A DNA stretch of 64,000 nucleotides from an uncultured Bacteroides sp. (GCA_944322285.1 CALUOR010000011.1:1-64000); one strand, 5' to 3'. Numbered from the stretch's first letter, positions 34,438 through 43,916 are shown. Notes: a model not told the origin generated them from the sequence alone. Program-made: numbers and translations.

Positions 34438-36612
34438 TTAAATTCGTTCACCGCATTCAGGACAGATTTTGGTGTCCTTGCTTATTGAAGTGCCACACCC
34501 CGGACAATATATTTTTTCATCTCCTGCAGACTTAGGCGTGACACTTTGGCCTTGAGAACTTTTTTGCGTTACAGGTACCGCTGGGGTTTGCTGCAAAGAC
34601 TGATTTACAGGTTCATTGGGAGTATTCCCTTGCCTCGTAGTATAATTCAAGGACTGGTTATAAGCATTGTCCCCTCTTTGTTGCTGATAAAAGGTCTGTT
34701 GCATTTGGAGATTCGTTTGGTTTGCTTGATTGTCCAGCATGCGATTCATCAATTGATACATCATCTCTTGATTTCTGCGCTGTTCTTCACTCAAACGTTC
34801 ATTGGCAGCTCTTTCCACATCTGCGTTACTTCGGGCAGTATAAGAGCGGGCAAATTCCAATGCGACATCACCACCGCTCATGGCCAATATTTGTTCGGGA
34901 GTCAAGTTGCTTTGAATATTGGCCATATTCTCACTATGCGTAAATTGTTGCGCTTGCATGTTGGCCTGATGTCTTCGTTCGTTTTCTTTACTTGTTTCTT
35001 GAGCCTGTAGAATTTGCATAAGCCTTTCCTGTTGATGCCTGTCTTCTTCCATCTCCAAATCATGTTCGCGTTTGCGTTGCTCGAACTGTAGGTCGGCATC
35101 TCGTTTACGTTGCTGATAATCAAAATCAGCATCCCGCTGTCTGTTTGCTGCAGTTTGGTCCTCAAGCATTTGCTGGATATGAAGTTGCGTTTTGGCTTTT
35201 TCCACCATCATTTCATTCGCACCCTGCATCCGTACACGCTCAAACTCAATACTGTCTTTAAGTTGCGACAATCGCAAGGCCATGCCCCGTTGGTAGGCAT
35301 GCTGTTCACTTAGGGCTCTGATTTCTGATAGGTCATCCTCGCGTATGAGTCTGGTTCTTTCAATTTCAGCGAGTGCAGCATCCCGTTCTTCTTGGGTACG
35401 TGCCTCGCGAAGTAAACGCTCATTCTCAAGCAACAGGACAAATTTGTTCATTTCATCTTCTGTCAGCAACCGATCTCTATTGATTTCATCAAGTCTTTGC
35501 TGCAGTTCAACAGCAGTACGCGCTGTATGAATCTGTTGACTATTGTTGACGTCAGCAAGGCGGTTTTTAAAATCATTCGTCCGGCGGAGATAATCTAATT
35601 CCTGCTCGGAAAGATACATTTCATGACTTAACTCATTAAATCTTCGTATATCTTCATTGTCAGCGGAAATCTCAACAATACGTACGATTTCCAATCCCCA
35701 AAAGGCTTCTTCGGCCGCTTTATTCAGATGCTCTTTGATAGCCGGCAGCAATTCATTCGGTATGCGATTGGAAGTAATCGACTGATTGTATAAGACCTCT
35801 TGAATGGCAGTCCTTATCGTTTCAGCGATTTCATCAATGATAATTGCAGTATTTAAATATTGCTTGTCTACGAGATAATGCAATATAAATTCTTCTTTTC
35901 CTTTTATCCGGAAATAAGCGTTCAAACCTATATTCATGTCATGATGTTGCGTATGAATAAGCATTGGTTTGAAATTTTTGTAATCATCTGGATGTGCTTG
36001 TTTCGCTCCGATTAACATCGGGAAAGCTCTGTCTAACAAGATTACAATGGAGAAAGAAGCACCAGCTTTTGCTTTGGCAAAGATTTCTCTTTGTTGTTTG
36101 GCATGCATCTCAATCTTTTCTTCTTGCTCGGATTGGTCTTCCAGTATCTTCCGTCTGCTTTTAAACAAATTGATAATAATTTGCCAAGCGTTGCTTATCG
36201 TTGCCGAAACTTGACTTGCCACATCATTCATCGTAGTCCGCTTGGGTTGGAAATCATATGAACCACCACTGATTGTTGCTATCGTTGTTCCATTGGCACG
36301 GATAAATGCCGTTGTACCCTCGGCAATAATAATGCCTTCTATATCCTTATAAGCAGACATCTCCTGCTCGGTTATAACACGTGCCACCTGACCTGGCGTG
36401 ATATTCCAAAGAATGCGTTGGTTCGTCACAATGATATCCTCTTTGTCATTTTTGCCAGTTTGCTGATTTTCGGCCGGCTGATGCTGAGATTGCGTCACCT
36501 CAGGCATATCTCCGGAAACTTTAGTTCCACACTTTACACAAAACTTGGCTCCAGGTTTTAAAGGAGCTCCACATTTAGCACAATTCATATATGGTATTTT
36601 TATGTTAAACAT
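34438..36612 (-). CDS. SPFH-like coiled-coil protein with zinc ribbons at both ends
   Basis: The 724-residue protein has a zinc ribbon at residues 11-28 (CAKCG..FCVKCG) and a second at ~702-720 (YCPGCG..ICPECG). Between them is a region at ~65-330 resembling the SPFH/Band-7 group that carries zinc ribbons (WNITPGQVARVITEQEMSAY, then RIPNELLPAIKEHLNKAAEE). A long charged coiled coil at ~330-600 (RDADFDYQQRKRDADLQFEQ) and a Gln/Asn-rich tail follow. SPFH proteins form large membrane-associated rings or scaffolds. There is no signal peptide. The ATG at 36612 overlaps the upstream stop (TAATG); an ATG eight codons later (36588, MNCAKCG) is also plausible. Confidence 0.72.
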   Translation of the reverse strand: MFNIKIPYMNCAKCGAPLKPGAKFCVKCGTKVSGDMPEVTQSQHQPAENQQTGKNDKEDIIVTNQRILWNITPGQVARVITEQEMSAYKDIEGIIIAEGTTAFIRANGTTIATISGGSYDFQPKRTTMNDVASQVSATISNAWQIIINLFKSRRKILEDQSEQEEKIEMHAKQQREIFAKAKAGASFSIVILLDRAFPMLIGAKQAHPDDYKNFKPMLIHTQHHDMNIGLNAYFRIKGKEEFILHYLVDKQYLNTAIIIDEIAETIRTAIQEVLYNQSITSNRIPNELLPAIKEHLNKAAEEAFWGLEIVRIVEISADNEDIRRFNELSHEMYLSEQELDYLRRTNDFKNRLADVNNSQQIHTARTAVELQQRLDEINRDRLLTEDEMNKFVLLLENERLLREARTQEERDAALAEIERTRLIREDDLSEIRALSEQHAYQRGMALRLSQLKDSIEFERVRMQGANEMMVEKAKTQLHIQQMLEDQTAANRQRDADFDYQQRKRDADLQFEQRKREHDLEMEEDRHQQERLMQILQAQETSKENERRHQANMQAQQFTHSENMANIQSNLTPEQILAMSGGDVALEFARSYTARSNADVERAANERLSEEQRRNQEMMYQLMNRMLDNQANQTNLQMQQTFYQQQRGDNAYNQSLNYTTRQGNTPNEPVNQSLQQTPAVPVTQKSSQGQSVTPKSAGDEKIYCPGCGTSISKDTKICPECGERI

Positions 36613-38327
36613 TATTTGGTAACTCTGACACTTCTTATTTTTCCATTCAAATCGGAAGACACACTCAGTATATTGTAAAAGCCATCCGGTACCTTTTTAT
36701 GTTCATCCAAATGATATTGAACTTCATAGCCTTTTTGTCCGTTGAGGGATGTTGTCCGGCTCATGCTGATTGGCTTCCTTGGACTGATCCCCCATTGTTT
36801 GTAAAGCTGATCGCTTATTTTCAATTGAATTTCACTTATATTTGCATCAACTTGTGCTCTTACTTGGGTCAACAACGACATAGGTTTGCTGTCTTCTTCC
36901 GCTTTAATAGGAACAGTTTCCAGTTTGGAAGCAGTCTCTGTCGGACTGGATAAGGCTCCGATTTTGAAGTCTGAAACAGTCGTTGCAGATTTATCTATTT
37001 TTCTGTTCATGACAAACAATGTCGGATCTCCAAACAGATTAAATTCCACAAGAGTTGTAGATTCTATCGGTCCGATTTCTGAAACCCGATGCAAACATCT
37101 TTTTGCTTCAAACAACGCCGCGCCGGCAGGTAAGCCATCTAACATATTGTTTACAAATTCTCCCGTAATGATATCTGCGTTGCTCATCTGAACGGGGCAG
37201 TCCGGTTCTATGGGATCTGGTTGTCCGTATGCCACCCGTGACGCGCCCAAATAGATTAAAGTATTTGCAGCCATTGCCGTTAGAAGCATGCTATGCGCTT
37301 TGTCGAAGCCGATGAATCGGGCTCCATAACAAGCCTCAGAAACAACGACATTTGGCTGGGTGCAAGCTGCAATTACTGCCGGAAAAACAGCTACTCTCCA
37401 ATCATCAGCGTTTTTTATTGACTGTCCTAAGAAGAAGAATGTTTCTTTGGCCGCACCGCCATGTAAATTAAAGAAAAACAATTGTGCATTTGTATTGAAC
37501 ACTTGACCAATTGTCTGATGATCAACTTCCGGAGTCAGGAATAATTTGTCATATAATACATCATCGGGCAATGGGGTATAGTCGGGAAAGAGTCGTTCCT
37601 TATTCATTCTGTCTGTAACCTTGGCAGTCACCTTCATCCAATGCGGGTCGCATTGTCCATATCCCGCACCAATATCAATGACAGGATTTTCTACAGCTCT
37701 TTGCAGGTAGCCTACAAGGTCCTGAAATGCAGCATCTGTGGCCAATGGTAATCTGCCAACATAAAACAATGCGTCATAAAAGAATAACTGCCCGGAGCAA
37801 ATAGCCTCCTCCATCTGAGCACCATATGGGTAGGCGTATAATAGGTCCGTGTCTATTCTCTTGTCTGCATCGCTTGCCTCGTTTCCTAGGTAATGTGGTA
37901 TTGCGGGCATGGGGATTATATCGTCTCCTCCTATAATAAACAGAAATGTCGAAGGTTCTTCATGCTTCCTCATTTCCTCTTCATGGATTTGTTTGAGTAT
38001 GTCAGCATATTCATACCAAGGAGATTCCTGAGTGAGATTCTTTTTCCTTTTGAAAAAGCTTTTACGTTCGGCTCCCGCATCTGCCAGTTTGTAGATAACT
38101 CCTTGTTCCGTCTTGTACTGAATGAATGACTCCAAAAGATTAGTGACATCCTTGGGGCTGACTGATAACTTTCGGGCCAGATTGGGTATATGCGTGAACA
38201 AAATACCTTTTAATACCGGAATCTCAAAATCTTTTGCAGACTCTTGCTCAATTCGAGTTCCACATTCAGGACAAAATAGCATGTCATTATCTAATCGAGT
38301 TCCACATTCAGGACAAAACATAGGCAT
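36612..38327 (-). CDS. cytoplasmic gingipain-family (C25-like) cysteine peptidase with zinc ribbon
   Basis: The 571-residue protein starts with a zinc ribbon (Cys5, Cys8, Cys19, Cys22: FCPECG..FCPECG). The body matches the C25 peptidase pattern: FLFIIGGDDIIPMP (~128-141), a DTDLLYAYP block, ALFYVGRLPLA (~186-196), then FFFNLHGGA with His289 and VVVSEACYGARF with Cys333. The His-Gly and Ala-Cys-(x)-Gly motifs, 44 residues apart and each behind a hydrophobic strand, are those of clan CD. No signal peptide is present, unlike secreted gingipains. The C-terminal ~130 residues are an extra domain. The TAA overlaps the start of the SPFH-like gene, implying coupled synthesis. Confidence 0.75.
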   Translation of the reverse strand: MPMFCPECGTRLDNDMLFCPECGTRIEQESAKDFEIPVLKGILFTHIPNLARKLSVSPKDVTNLLESFIQYKTEQGVIYKLADAGAERKSFFKRKKNLTQESPWYEYADILKQIHEEEMRKHEEPSTFLFIIGGDDIIPMPAIPHYLGNEASDADKRIDTDLLYAYPYGAQMEEAICSGQLFFYDALFYVGRLPLATDAAFQDLVGYLQRAVENPVIDIGAGYGQCDPHWMKVTAKVTDRMNKERLFPDYTPLPDDVLYDKLFLTPEVDHQTIGQVFNTNAQLFFFNLHGGAAKETFFFLGQSIKNADDWRVAVFPAVIAACTQPNVVVSEACYGARFIGFDKAHSMLLTAMAANTLIYLGASRVAYGQPDPIEPDCPVQMSNADIITGEFVNNMLDGLPAGAALFEAKRCLHRVSEIGPIESTTLVEFNLFGDPTLFVMNRKIDKSATTVSDFKIGALSSPTETASKLETVPIKAEEDSKPMSLLTQVRAQVDANISEIQLKISDQLYKQWGISPRKPISMSRTTSLNGQKGYEVQYHLDEHKKVPDGFYNILSVSSDLNGKIRSVRVTK

Positions 38328-38349
38328 TCGTTTTTTAAGGTTAACATTA

Positions 38350-39795
38350 TTATTTGATGTATTTTTCTCTTTTTTTTGTTACTCCTTTTACATAACTGCG
38401 AGCTTCGGCTGTACTCAACTTTCTTGTCAGATGCCGATATAGCTGATTGTAATCAAGCTTATTGATTTCATCATAGGCATTGTTTAGTCGTGTTGACCCG
38501 ATAAATGCCCGGCTCACATTCCCCGCACCGGTATTATAGCTTGCTATTACGCATAATCTCCTGCAATTCAAATCTTTTACATTTTCAAACATGTTATATA
38601 AGATTCTCAGATACGCAGTTCCTAATTCGATGTTCTGATCTGGGACAAACAAATAACTTCTTGTAGGAACTTTTTCTACGCCATAAACAAAGCTATAAGC
38701 ATGCACTCCGCCGGATGTAGGCACTAACTGCATAAGTCCATATGCAGGAACATAACTGGTTGCTTGCGGGTTAAAGTTTGACTCTTGCTCCATGACAGCA
38801 TAAATCAAAGGTTGTTCAATCTGAAAGCGTTCGCTGTATTTTTTCACAATATCTTTGTACAGAGCTGCCGACTTTGATATATTGTCATGAACCAAGGGCA
38901 TATTGATGCAAACAACTTTGCGCTTGTTGCCATCTATGCCAGTTACTTCGGTTTCGGATTTGAAACTTTGTTTTACAATCTGAGAAGCAATTATTCTTTT
39001 TGTTTCGTCAACGTTATGCAAGTCATTTCCTGAGTTTTCTGCCTCTTCATTTCCCTTTCGCTTTTCTTTTTCCTCATATAGTTTGCCTCTGGCCAAAGTT
39101 TTGTCTTTAAGTAAGCGTTTTTTTGTTGCGGTTTTCTGAGGATTTCTTAATGTCCCTCCTCTAACAACCGGCAGAGGTGGCGTTTTCTTTTTTCCCGAAA
39201 TCAAGTTCGTTTTGTCTATGTCATTATTTTCATTCGTCAGGTCTATATGATACTTCGACAAATCCAACAATCCATCAAGTATCGGATTTTGAGTAATAGG
39301 CTCAGACAGGTCTACATCTGAATGATAGGGACATGTAGTGCCCCGGCTTATCATTAACTTATACATAGCCTCCATAAGCTTCTTGTTAATTTCATCCTTA
39401 TCGGTATCCAAATCAACGGCAACTTCTACTACGGCATTGCCTTTCTCAAAATTAACAACGGAACGTGAAAGAAAATCATCCCCATATTCAACCCACTCAT
39501 ATTTTGAGTCAAGAACGATTGAATCTCCTCCCCAAACTTTCTGAATGTTTTTCTTATAAATATTAAATTCAGCAGTAGCTTTTTCCAGATAGGCATTATA
39601 GGCGTCCCTGACAGAATCTGCATAAAGTTCAAAGGCATTTTTGTCTGCTTCAATGCGTGCGTTGAAGTCATTCACCAACGAGTCTAACTCGTTTTTTGTC
39701 GTTTGTGCCTTAACGGTTATGTTACAAACAAATAATGATGAAATTATACATGTTTGTAATAATATATTTTGTATTTTGTGGCTGTAGTATCTCAT
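38350..39795 (-). CDS. MltC-like lytic transglycosylase, first gene of the zinc-ribbon cluster
   Basis: The 481-residue protein has an N-terminal hydrophobic signal segment, an N-terminal domain like that of MltC (FNIYKKNIQKVWGG near 77-90), a charged linker (~200-265), and a C-terminal SLT domain. The SLT part has IYAVMEQESNFNPQATSYVP with Glu338 as catalytic acid, AYGLMQLVPTSGG, and the MltC-like TRSYLFVPDQNIELGTAYLR. Such enzymes cut peptidoglycan glycan strands, often to make space for envelope machines. A Cys at 24 could be a lipidation site but the context is poor. It lies 22 bp upstream of the peptidase gene. Confidence 0.85.
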   Translation of the reverse strand: MRYYSHKIQNILLQTCIISSLFVCNITVKAQTTKNELDSLVNDFNARIEADKNAFELYADSVRDAYNAYLEKATAEFNIYKKNIQKVWGGDSIVLDSKYEWVEYGDDFLSRSVVNFEKGNAVVEVAVDLDTDKDEINKKLMEAMYKLMISRGTTCPYHSDVDLSEPITQNPILDGLLDLSKYHIDLTNENNDIDKTNLISGKKKTPPLPVVRGGTLRNPQKTATKKRLLKDKTLARGKLYEEKEKRKGNEEAENSGNDLHNVDETKRIIASQIVKQSFKSETEVTGIDGNKRKVVCINMPLVHDNISKSAALYKDIVKKYSERFQIEQPLIYAVMEQESNFNPQATSYVPAYGLMQLVPTSGGVHAYSFVYGVEKVPTRSYLFVPDQNIELGTAYLRILYNMFENVKDLNCRRLCVIASYNTGAGNVSRAFIGSTRLNNAYDEINKLDYNQLYRHLTRKLSTAEARSYVKGVTKKREKYIK

Positions 39796-40102
39796 CCGTT
39801 AGTTGTGCTTTCATGAATTAATTAAAATATGATATTACTTTACTTTTTGTCGCAAAGTTAGTGGTTTATTTACATATAAAAAAAGATGTTTGATAAAAAA
39901 TGTTAGAAATGCTTTATAACATTTTTTCTGATGTTGAGTGTGCTTCTGTGTAAATAGGTGCGATAAAGAGGTTTTTGGAAATGCAGGATTGGGTGGTAAA
40001 GCCATGGCTATATTGTAAAATTATCCTATAAATTAATTCTGTATTCTTTGTTCTTCCAATATTTTTTGATATATTGCGGGGGAAAACATTAATTCTTTTA
40101 TC
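39796..40102. other. AT-rich intergenic region between divergent genes
   Basis: This 307-bp stretch separates the zinc-ribbon cluster from the GH20 gene. It holds the -7 box at 39853-39860 and no other structure or open frame that I can support. Confidence 0.6.
39853..39860 (-). promoter_or_regulatory. candidate -7 element of the zinc-ribbon/C25 cluster
   Basis: The minus strand reads TAACTTTG, a perfect TAnnTTTG match, 58 bp upstream of the MltC-like gene. No comparable box is obvious between the genes downstream. Confidence 0.5.
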
Positions 40103-42112
40103 ATGAGTATCAAAAACTTCCATCCGCAAGAAAAAGGAATGCGATTCTTCGCATTCGTCAGAGCGTTGGTTTTATTTTCCCTCTTCGTAGGGGGAATGTG
40201 TGTGACTTTACAAGCTCAGAATCCTAAACCGTTTGTCATTCCGGAGCTGAAGGAATGGAAGGGGGGGGATGGGTTCTTTGTGCCTGACAAAGCTTTGCGC
40301 ATCGTTTATGAAAGTTTGGCGTTACAGGACATTGCGCGAAACTTTGCCGATGATTATGAGGCCATGTTCGGTGTCCGGCCGGAAACAGTTGAGGCCAAGC
40401 CTCGTAAGGGGGACATCTTTCTTGCCTTGAAACGCGATAAGAAGCTGGGGAAGGAGGGATATGCCATTGACATCGATCGTTATGTAAAGGTGTCCGCTCC
40501 TGAGCTGACGGGAGTCTATTGGGCCACAAGGACATTGCTTCAGATGAGCGAGCAGTCGGACAACAGGCAATTGCCGAAAGGCCGGGTACGCGATTATCCG
40601 GATTACGCTTTGCGCGGGTTTATGATAGATTGTGGGCGCAAGTTTATCCCCATGGAATATTTGCAGGATATGGTCAAGATATTATCCTATTACAAAATGA
40701 ATGTCCTTCATGTGCACCTGAACGATAACGGATTCAAACCTCATTTCAACAATGATTGGAACCGGACGTATGCGGCTTTCAGGTTGGAATGTGAGACTTT
40801 TCCGGGTCTGACCGCCCGCGATGGTTATTATACTAAGCAAGAGTTTATCCGTTTCCAGAAAGACGCTTCCGCCCGGTTTGTTGAAATTATCCCCGAAATA
40901 GACGCTCCCGCTCATACGCTGGCATTCAGCCACTACAAGCCTGAATTGGGTAGTAAGGAGTTCGGTATGGATCACTTGGATTTGGCTAATCCTAAGACAT
41001 ATGCTTTTATGGATGCTCTTTTCAAGGAATACTTGGAAGGAGACGATCCGGTGTTCCAAGGGCCTAAGGTACATATCGGTACGGATGAATATTCCAATGA
41101 GAAGCAAGAAGTGGTGGAACAGTTCCGTGCGTTTACCGATCATTATATCAAGTATATAGAGAGCTTCGGAAAGCAGGCTTGCGTGTGGGGAGCATTGACA
41201 CATGCCGCGGGTGATACGCCGGTGAAAGCCGAAGATGTACTTATGTACACTTGGCACAATCGCTATGCACAGCCTAAAGACATGGCTGAACGGGGTTACA
41301 AGCTGGTCAGTATACCGGACGGGCTGGTGTATATCGTGCCAATAGCAGGCTATTATTATGATTACCTGAACACTGAATACCTTTATAATCAGTGGACACC
41401 GGCGCATGTAGCCGATGAAGTATTCGAAGAAAAAGACCCTGCGTTGGCTGGAGGCATGTTTGCTATATGGAATGATGTGGTGGGTAATGGTGTTTCTGTG
41501 AAAGACATTCATCATCGCGTATATCCTGCCCTGCAAACCATGGCTGTTAAGACATGGAATGCGACTCCCCAACTTTCCTACGAGGCCTTTGAAACGAAAC
41601 GCTTAAGCCTTAGCGAGGCGCCTGACGTTAATCAGCTGGCTCGTATCGGAAAGGAGAAAGCCCTTGTTTATGAGGCTGCGGAAGTTCGTCCGGGTAGTGA
41701 ATTGCCTTACACGGAGATAGGTTATAACTACACTATTACTTTTGACATGGTAGCAGCCGCCGAGGCAGTCGGTACGGAGCTATTCCGCTCTCCTAACGCT
41801 GTGTTTTATTTGGCAGACCCGGCTAAAGGTATGTTTGCTTTTTCGCGTGATGGCTATCTGAATACGTTTCCTTTCCGCCCTTATCCGGGAGAAACGTGCC
41901 GGGTGAAAATCATGGGTGACAATGTTTCTACCTCCCTTTATATCAACGGGAAGCTTATTGAATATATGGGGATTGAGAAACGTTACCTCAATGGCAATAC
42001 GGAAACAGCCAATAATTATATCCGCACGTTGGTATTTCCCTTACAAAAGGCCGGAAACTTCAAGAGCAAGATTACAAATTTGAAAGTATATAACTATCTG
42101 CTGGAAGAGTGA
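40103..42112 (+). CDS. GH20 beta-N-acetylhexosaminidase
   Basis: The 669-residue secreted enzyme has a hydrophobic signal (LVLFSLFVGGMCVTLQAQ), the GH20 N-terminal domain (~40-160), and a catalytic barrel from ~165. Key motifs: ALRGFMIDCGRKFIPMEYLQ, MNVLHVHLNDNGFKPHF, VEIIPEIDAPAHTLAF, and HIGTDEYSNEK with the Asp328-Glu329 pair of substrate-assisted catalysis. A C-terminal beta-sandwich (~520-669) resembles a concanavalin-like LamG domain. It releases terminal GlcNAc or GalNAc from host glycans. The first ATG may be too early: MRFFAF at 40139 gives a more compact signal peptide. Confidence 0.92.
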   Translation: MSIKNFHPQEKGMRFFAFVRALVLFSLFVGGMCVTLQAQNPKPFVIPELKEWKGGDGFFVPDKALRIVYESLALQDIARNFADDYEAMFGVRPETVEAKPRKGDIFLALKRDKKLGKEGYAIDIDRYVKVSAPELTGVYWATRTLLQMSEQSDNRQLPKGRVRDYPDYALRGFMIDCGRKFIPMEYLQDMVKILSYYKMNVLHVHLNDNGFKPHFNNDWNRTYAAFRLECETFPGLTARDGYYTKQEFIRFQKDASARFVEIIPEIDAPAHTLAFSHYKPELGSKEFGMDHLDLANPKTYAFMDALFKEYLEGDDPVFQGPKVHIGTDEYSNEKQEVVEQFRAFTDHYIKYIESFGKQACVWGALTHAAGDTPVKAEDVLMYTWHNRYAQPKDMAERGYKLVSIPDGLVYIVPIAGYYYDYLNTEYLYNQWTPAHVADEVFEEKDPALAGGMFAIWNDVVGNGVSVKDIHHRVYPALQTMAVKTWNATPQLSYEAFETKRLSLSEAPDVNQLARIGKEKALVYEAAEVRPGSELPYTEIGYNYTITFDMVAAAEAVGTELFRSPNAVFYLADPAKGMFAFSRDGYLNTFPFRPYPGETCRVKIMGDNVSTSLYINGKLIEYMGIEKRYLNGNTETANNYIRTLVFPLQKAGNFKSKITNLKVYNYLLEE

Positions 42113-42125
42113 AGCAAGAGGGTGT

Positions 42126-42392
42126 AAGTAACTAATCATATTTAGTTTATACGATAAATGGGAATTTAGCTCATTTACGATTTAGCAATTTACAATTTAC
42201 GATTTTGTTAAATGGGAATTTAGCGGGCTGATTAGGAGAACGCAGATGACGCAGACGGGCGCAGAGATTCGCAGAAAATAAAGGGCTTCGCCTATCTGCA
42301 CTGAAAAAATATAAGTCTGCGTTCATCTGTGTATTCTGCGTCTTCTGCGTTCCCTGAGACAGATAAATTATCATTTAATTCTGTACACTTAC
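42126..42392 (+). repeat. palindromic element, nested: type D core then type A core (copy A2)
   Basis: A long left end (AACTAATCATATTTAGTTTA, continuing TACGATAAATGGGAATTTAGC to 42170) is followed by a 7-bp-period type D core (42171-42208). A second left box TAAATGGGAATTTAGCG (42209-42225) then opens a full type A element, ending in AGATAAATTATCATTTA (42361-42377) and a conserved tail TTCTGTACACTTACTTAG, which runs to the stop codon of the GH10-like gene. Two left boxes and one right box show nesting or tandem insertion. Confidence 0.85.
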
Positions 42393-43916
42393 TTAGAGTT
42401 TCACTTTCTTTTTCACAGACTTTGATTCGTTGTGCAGGCGGTCGAGGGCGGTCACTACGTAGCGCCATTTTGTTTTCCCATCTACATAAGGCAATTTATA
42501 CCACGGATCGGCGGTAATGGCTACAATATGTGATGGGTCGTTGATGTCCACTTTCTCCTTGTCGGCAAAGCGATAAACAACATAGTTGACGGCGCGGTTC
42601 ATCTCATCTTTGTATTTGGGAGCTGTCCAAAAAAGGATGTAACCGTCTTCAGTCCATAAAGGTTTCAGCTTGCGTACTTTTCCGGGAGCATCATCATCCA
42701 TGAAGTCGAACACAGGCGGCAGGGCCGGATATTTGTGATATTCTGCTTTCAACGCATCGCAATAACGTCCTACATTCTTTACCACCGCGTCGGCATACCA
42801 TTGGCAACTGCCCCCGATACTTTGGTAAGCACGTTGCAAAGCCATTTTGCGGTACAACTGGTTAATGTTAGGATTGGTCGGGTCGGCATTCTGCACCGTG
42901 TTCATTACCGATTGGCCTATGAATAAGGGGCGGTTTTCATTATGCTTTGCCCACCAGTCCACCAGTTCGCCATAATCGGCTGCGGGATGCCCTATCTGCC
43001 AATAGATTTGAGGAATGTTATAATCTATCCATCCTTCGCGTGCCCATAGCAGTACATCAGCATAGAGGTCGTCGTAGTTTTGTAATCCTTTTGTGCGGCT
43101 GCCCAAAGGATCGCTGGATTGGTTGCGATAGATGCCGAAAGGAGATACGCCGAATTTTACCCATGGCTTGATGCTGCGCACTGTCTCATGTATCTTGCGG
43201 ATAAGAAGGTTGACGTTAGCCCGGCGGAAATCGCCTACATTGGCATACTCGCTTCCCAAACGTGCATAGCTGGCACTGTCATTGAATGCTACACCAGGTT
43301 TGGGATAGGGATAGAAATAATCGTCCATGTGGATGGCGTCTACGTCATAGCGGTTTACAATGTCGGCCACTACCTTGCAGATGAATTCGCGGTTTTGCGG
43401 AATAGCAGGGTCGAAGAATAGCTGGTTGCCATATGTGACGAACCACTCGGGATGTACATTATATATATGTGTAGGCGCCAGCTTATGGGCAAGCGATGTC
43501 TTTGCCCGGTAAGGATTTATCCAGGCATGCAACTCCATGCAACGCTTGTGGCACTCTTCTATCATAAACTTCAGCGGGTCCCAAGCGGGTGAGGGGGCTT
43601 TCCCTTGTTCGCCTGTCAGATAGCGGCTCCATGGCTCCAGTTCCGAGGGGTAGAAGGCGTCTGCCTCAGGACGTACCTGGAAGATGATGGCATTGATGCC
43701 TGCATCGCGCAATGTGTCCAGCTGACCAACTAATACGTTTTTCATCTGTTCGGGCGACATGCCTTTGAATTGTCCGTTCACTGTCTGTATCCATGCGGCG
43801 CGAAACTCACGTTTGGGATAGCGTTGCTGCCAGAAATTCTGTGCGTTTCCATCTAAAGGGCATACGAACCATAATGTACACAACACTCCCACCAGCCAAA
43901 GTCTAATTTTTCTCAT
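42393..43916 (-). CDS. GH10-like hydrolase (YngK/DigH type, DUF187)
   Basis: The 507-residue protein has a signal peptide (LWLVGVLCTLWFVCPLDGNA). The catalytic part starts REFRAAWIQTVNGQFKGMS and includes GINAIIFQVRPEADAFYPS, ELHAWINPYRA, DVDAIHMDDYFYPYP and FGVSPFGIYRN, all hallmarks of the GHL10/DUF187 group. E. coli DigH of this group cuts denuded peptidoglycan; related enzymes may act elsewhere. The C-terminal ~90 residues form a fibronectin-like domain. It is a lone gene between two repeat elements. Confidence 0.87.
   Translation of the reverse strand: MRKIRLWLVGVLCTLWFVCPLDGNAQNFWQQRYPKREFRAAWIQTVNGQFKGMSPEQMKNVLVGQLDTLRDAGINAIIFQVRPEADAFYPSELEPWSRYLTGEQGKAPSPAWDPLKFMIEECHKRCMELHAWINPYRAKTSLAHKLAPTHIYNVHPEWFVTYGNQLFFDPAIPQNREFICKVVADIVNRYDVDAIHMDDYFYPYPKPGVAFNDSASYARLGSEYANVGDFRRANVNLLIRKIHETVRSIKPWVKFGVSPFGIYRNQSSDPLGSRTKGLQNYDDLYADVLLWAREGWIDYNIPQIYWQIGHPAADYGELVDWWAKHNENRPLFIGQSVMNTVQNADPTNPNINQLYRKMALQRAYQSIGGSCQWYADAVVKNVGRYCDALKAEYHKYPALPPVFDFMDDDAPGKVRKLKPLWTEDGYILFWTAPKYKDEMNRAVNYVVYRFADKEKVDINDPSHIVAITADPWYKLPYVDGKTKWRYVVTALDRLHNESKSVKKKVKL

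Noticed and set aside
36612..38327. C25 peptidase as the maturation protease of the fimbrial subunits
   Set aside because: It has no signal peptide and carries a zinc ribbon, so a cytoplasmic location is more likely; the fimbrial cleavage occurs outside the inner membrane.
28769..39795. Prophage or integrative element
   Set aside because: There is no integrase, terminase, relaxase, tRNA target or flanking direct repeat that I can see; AT-richness alone does not prove transfer.
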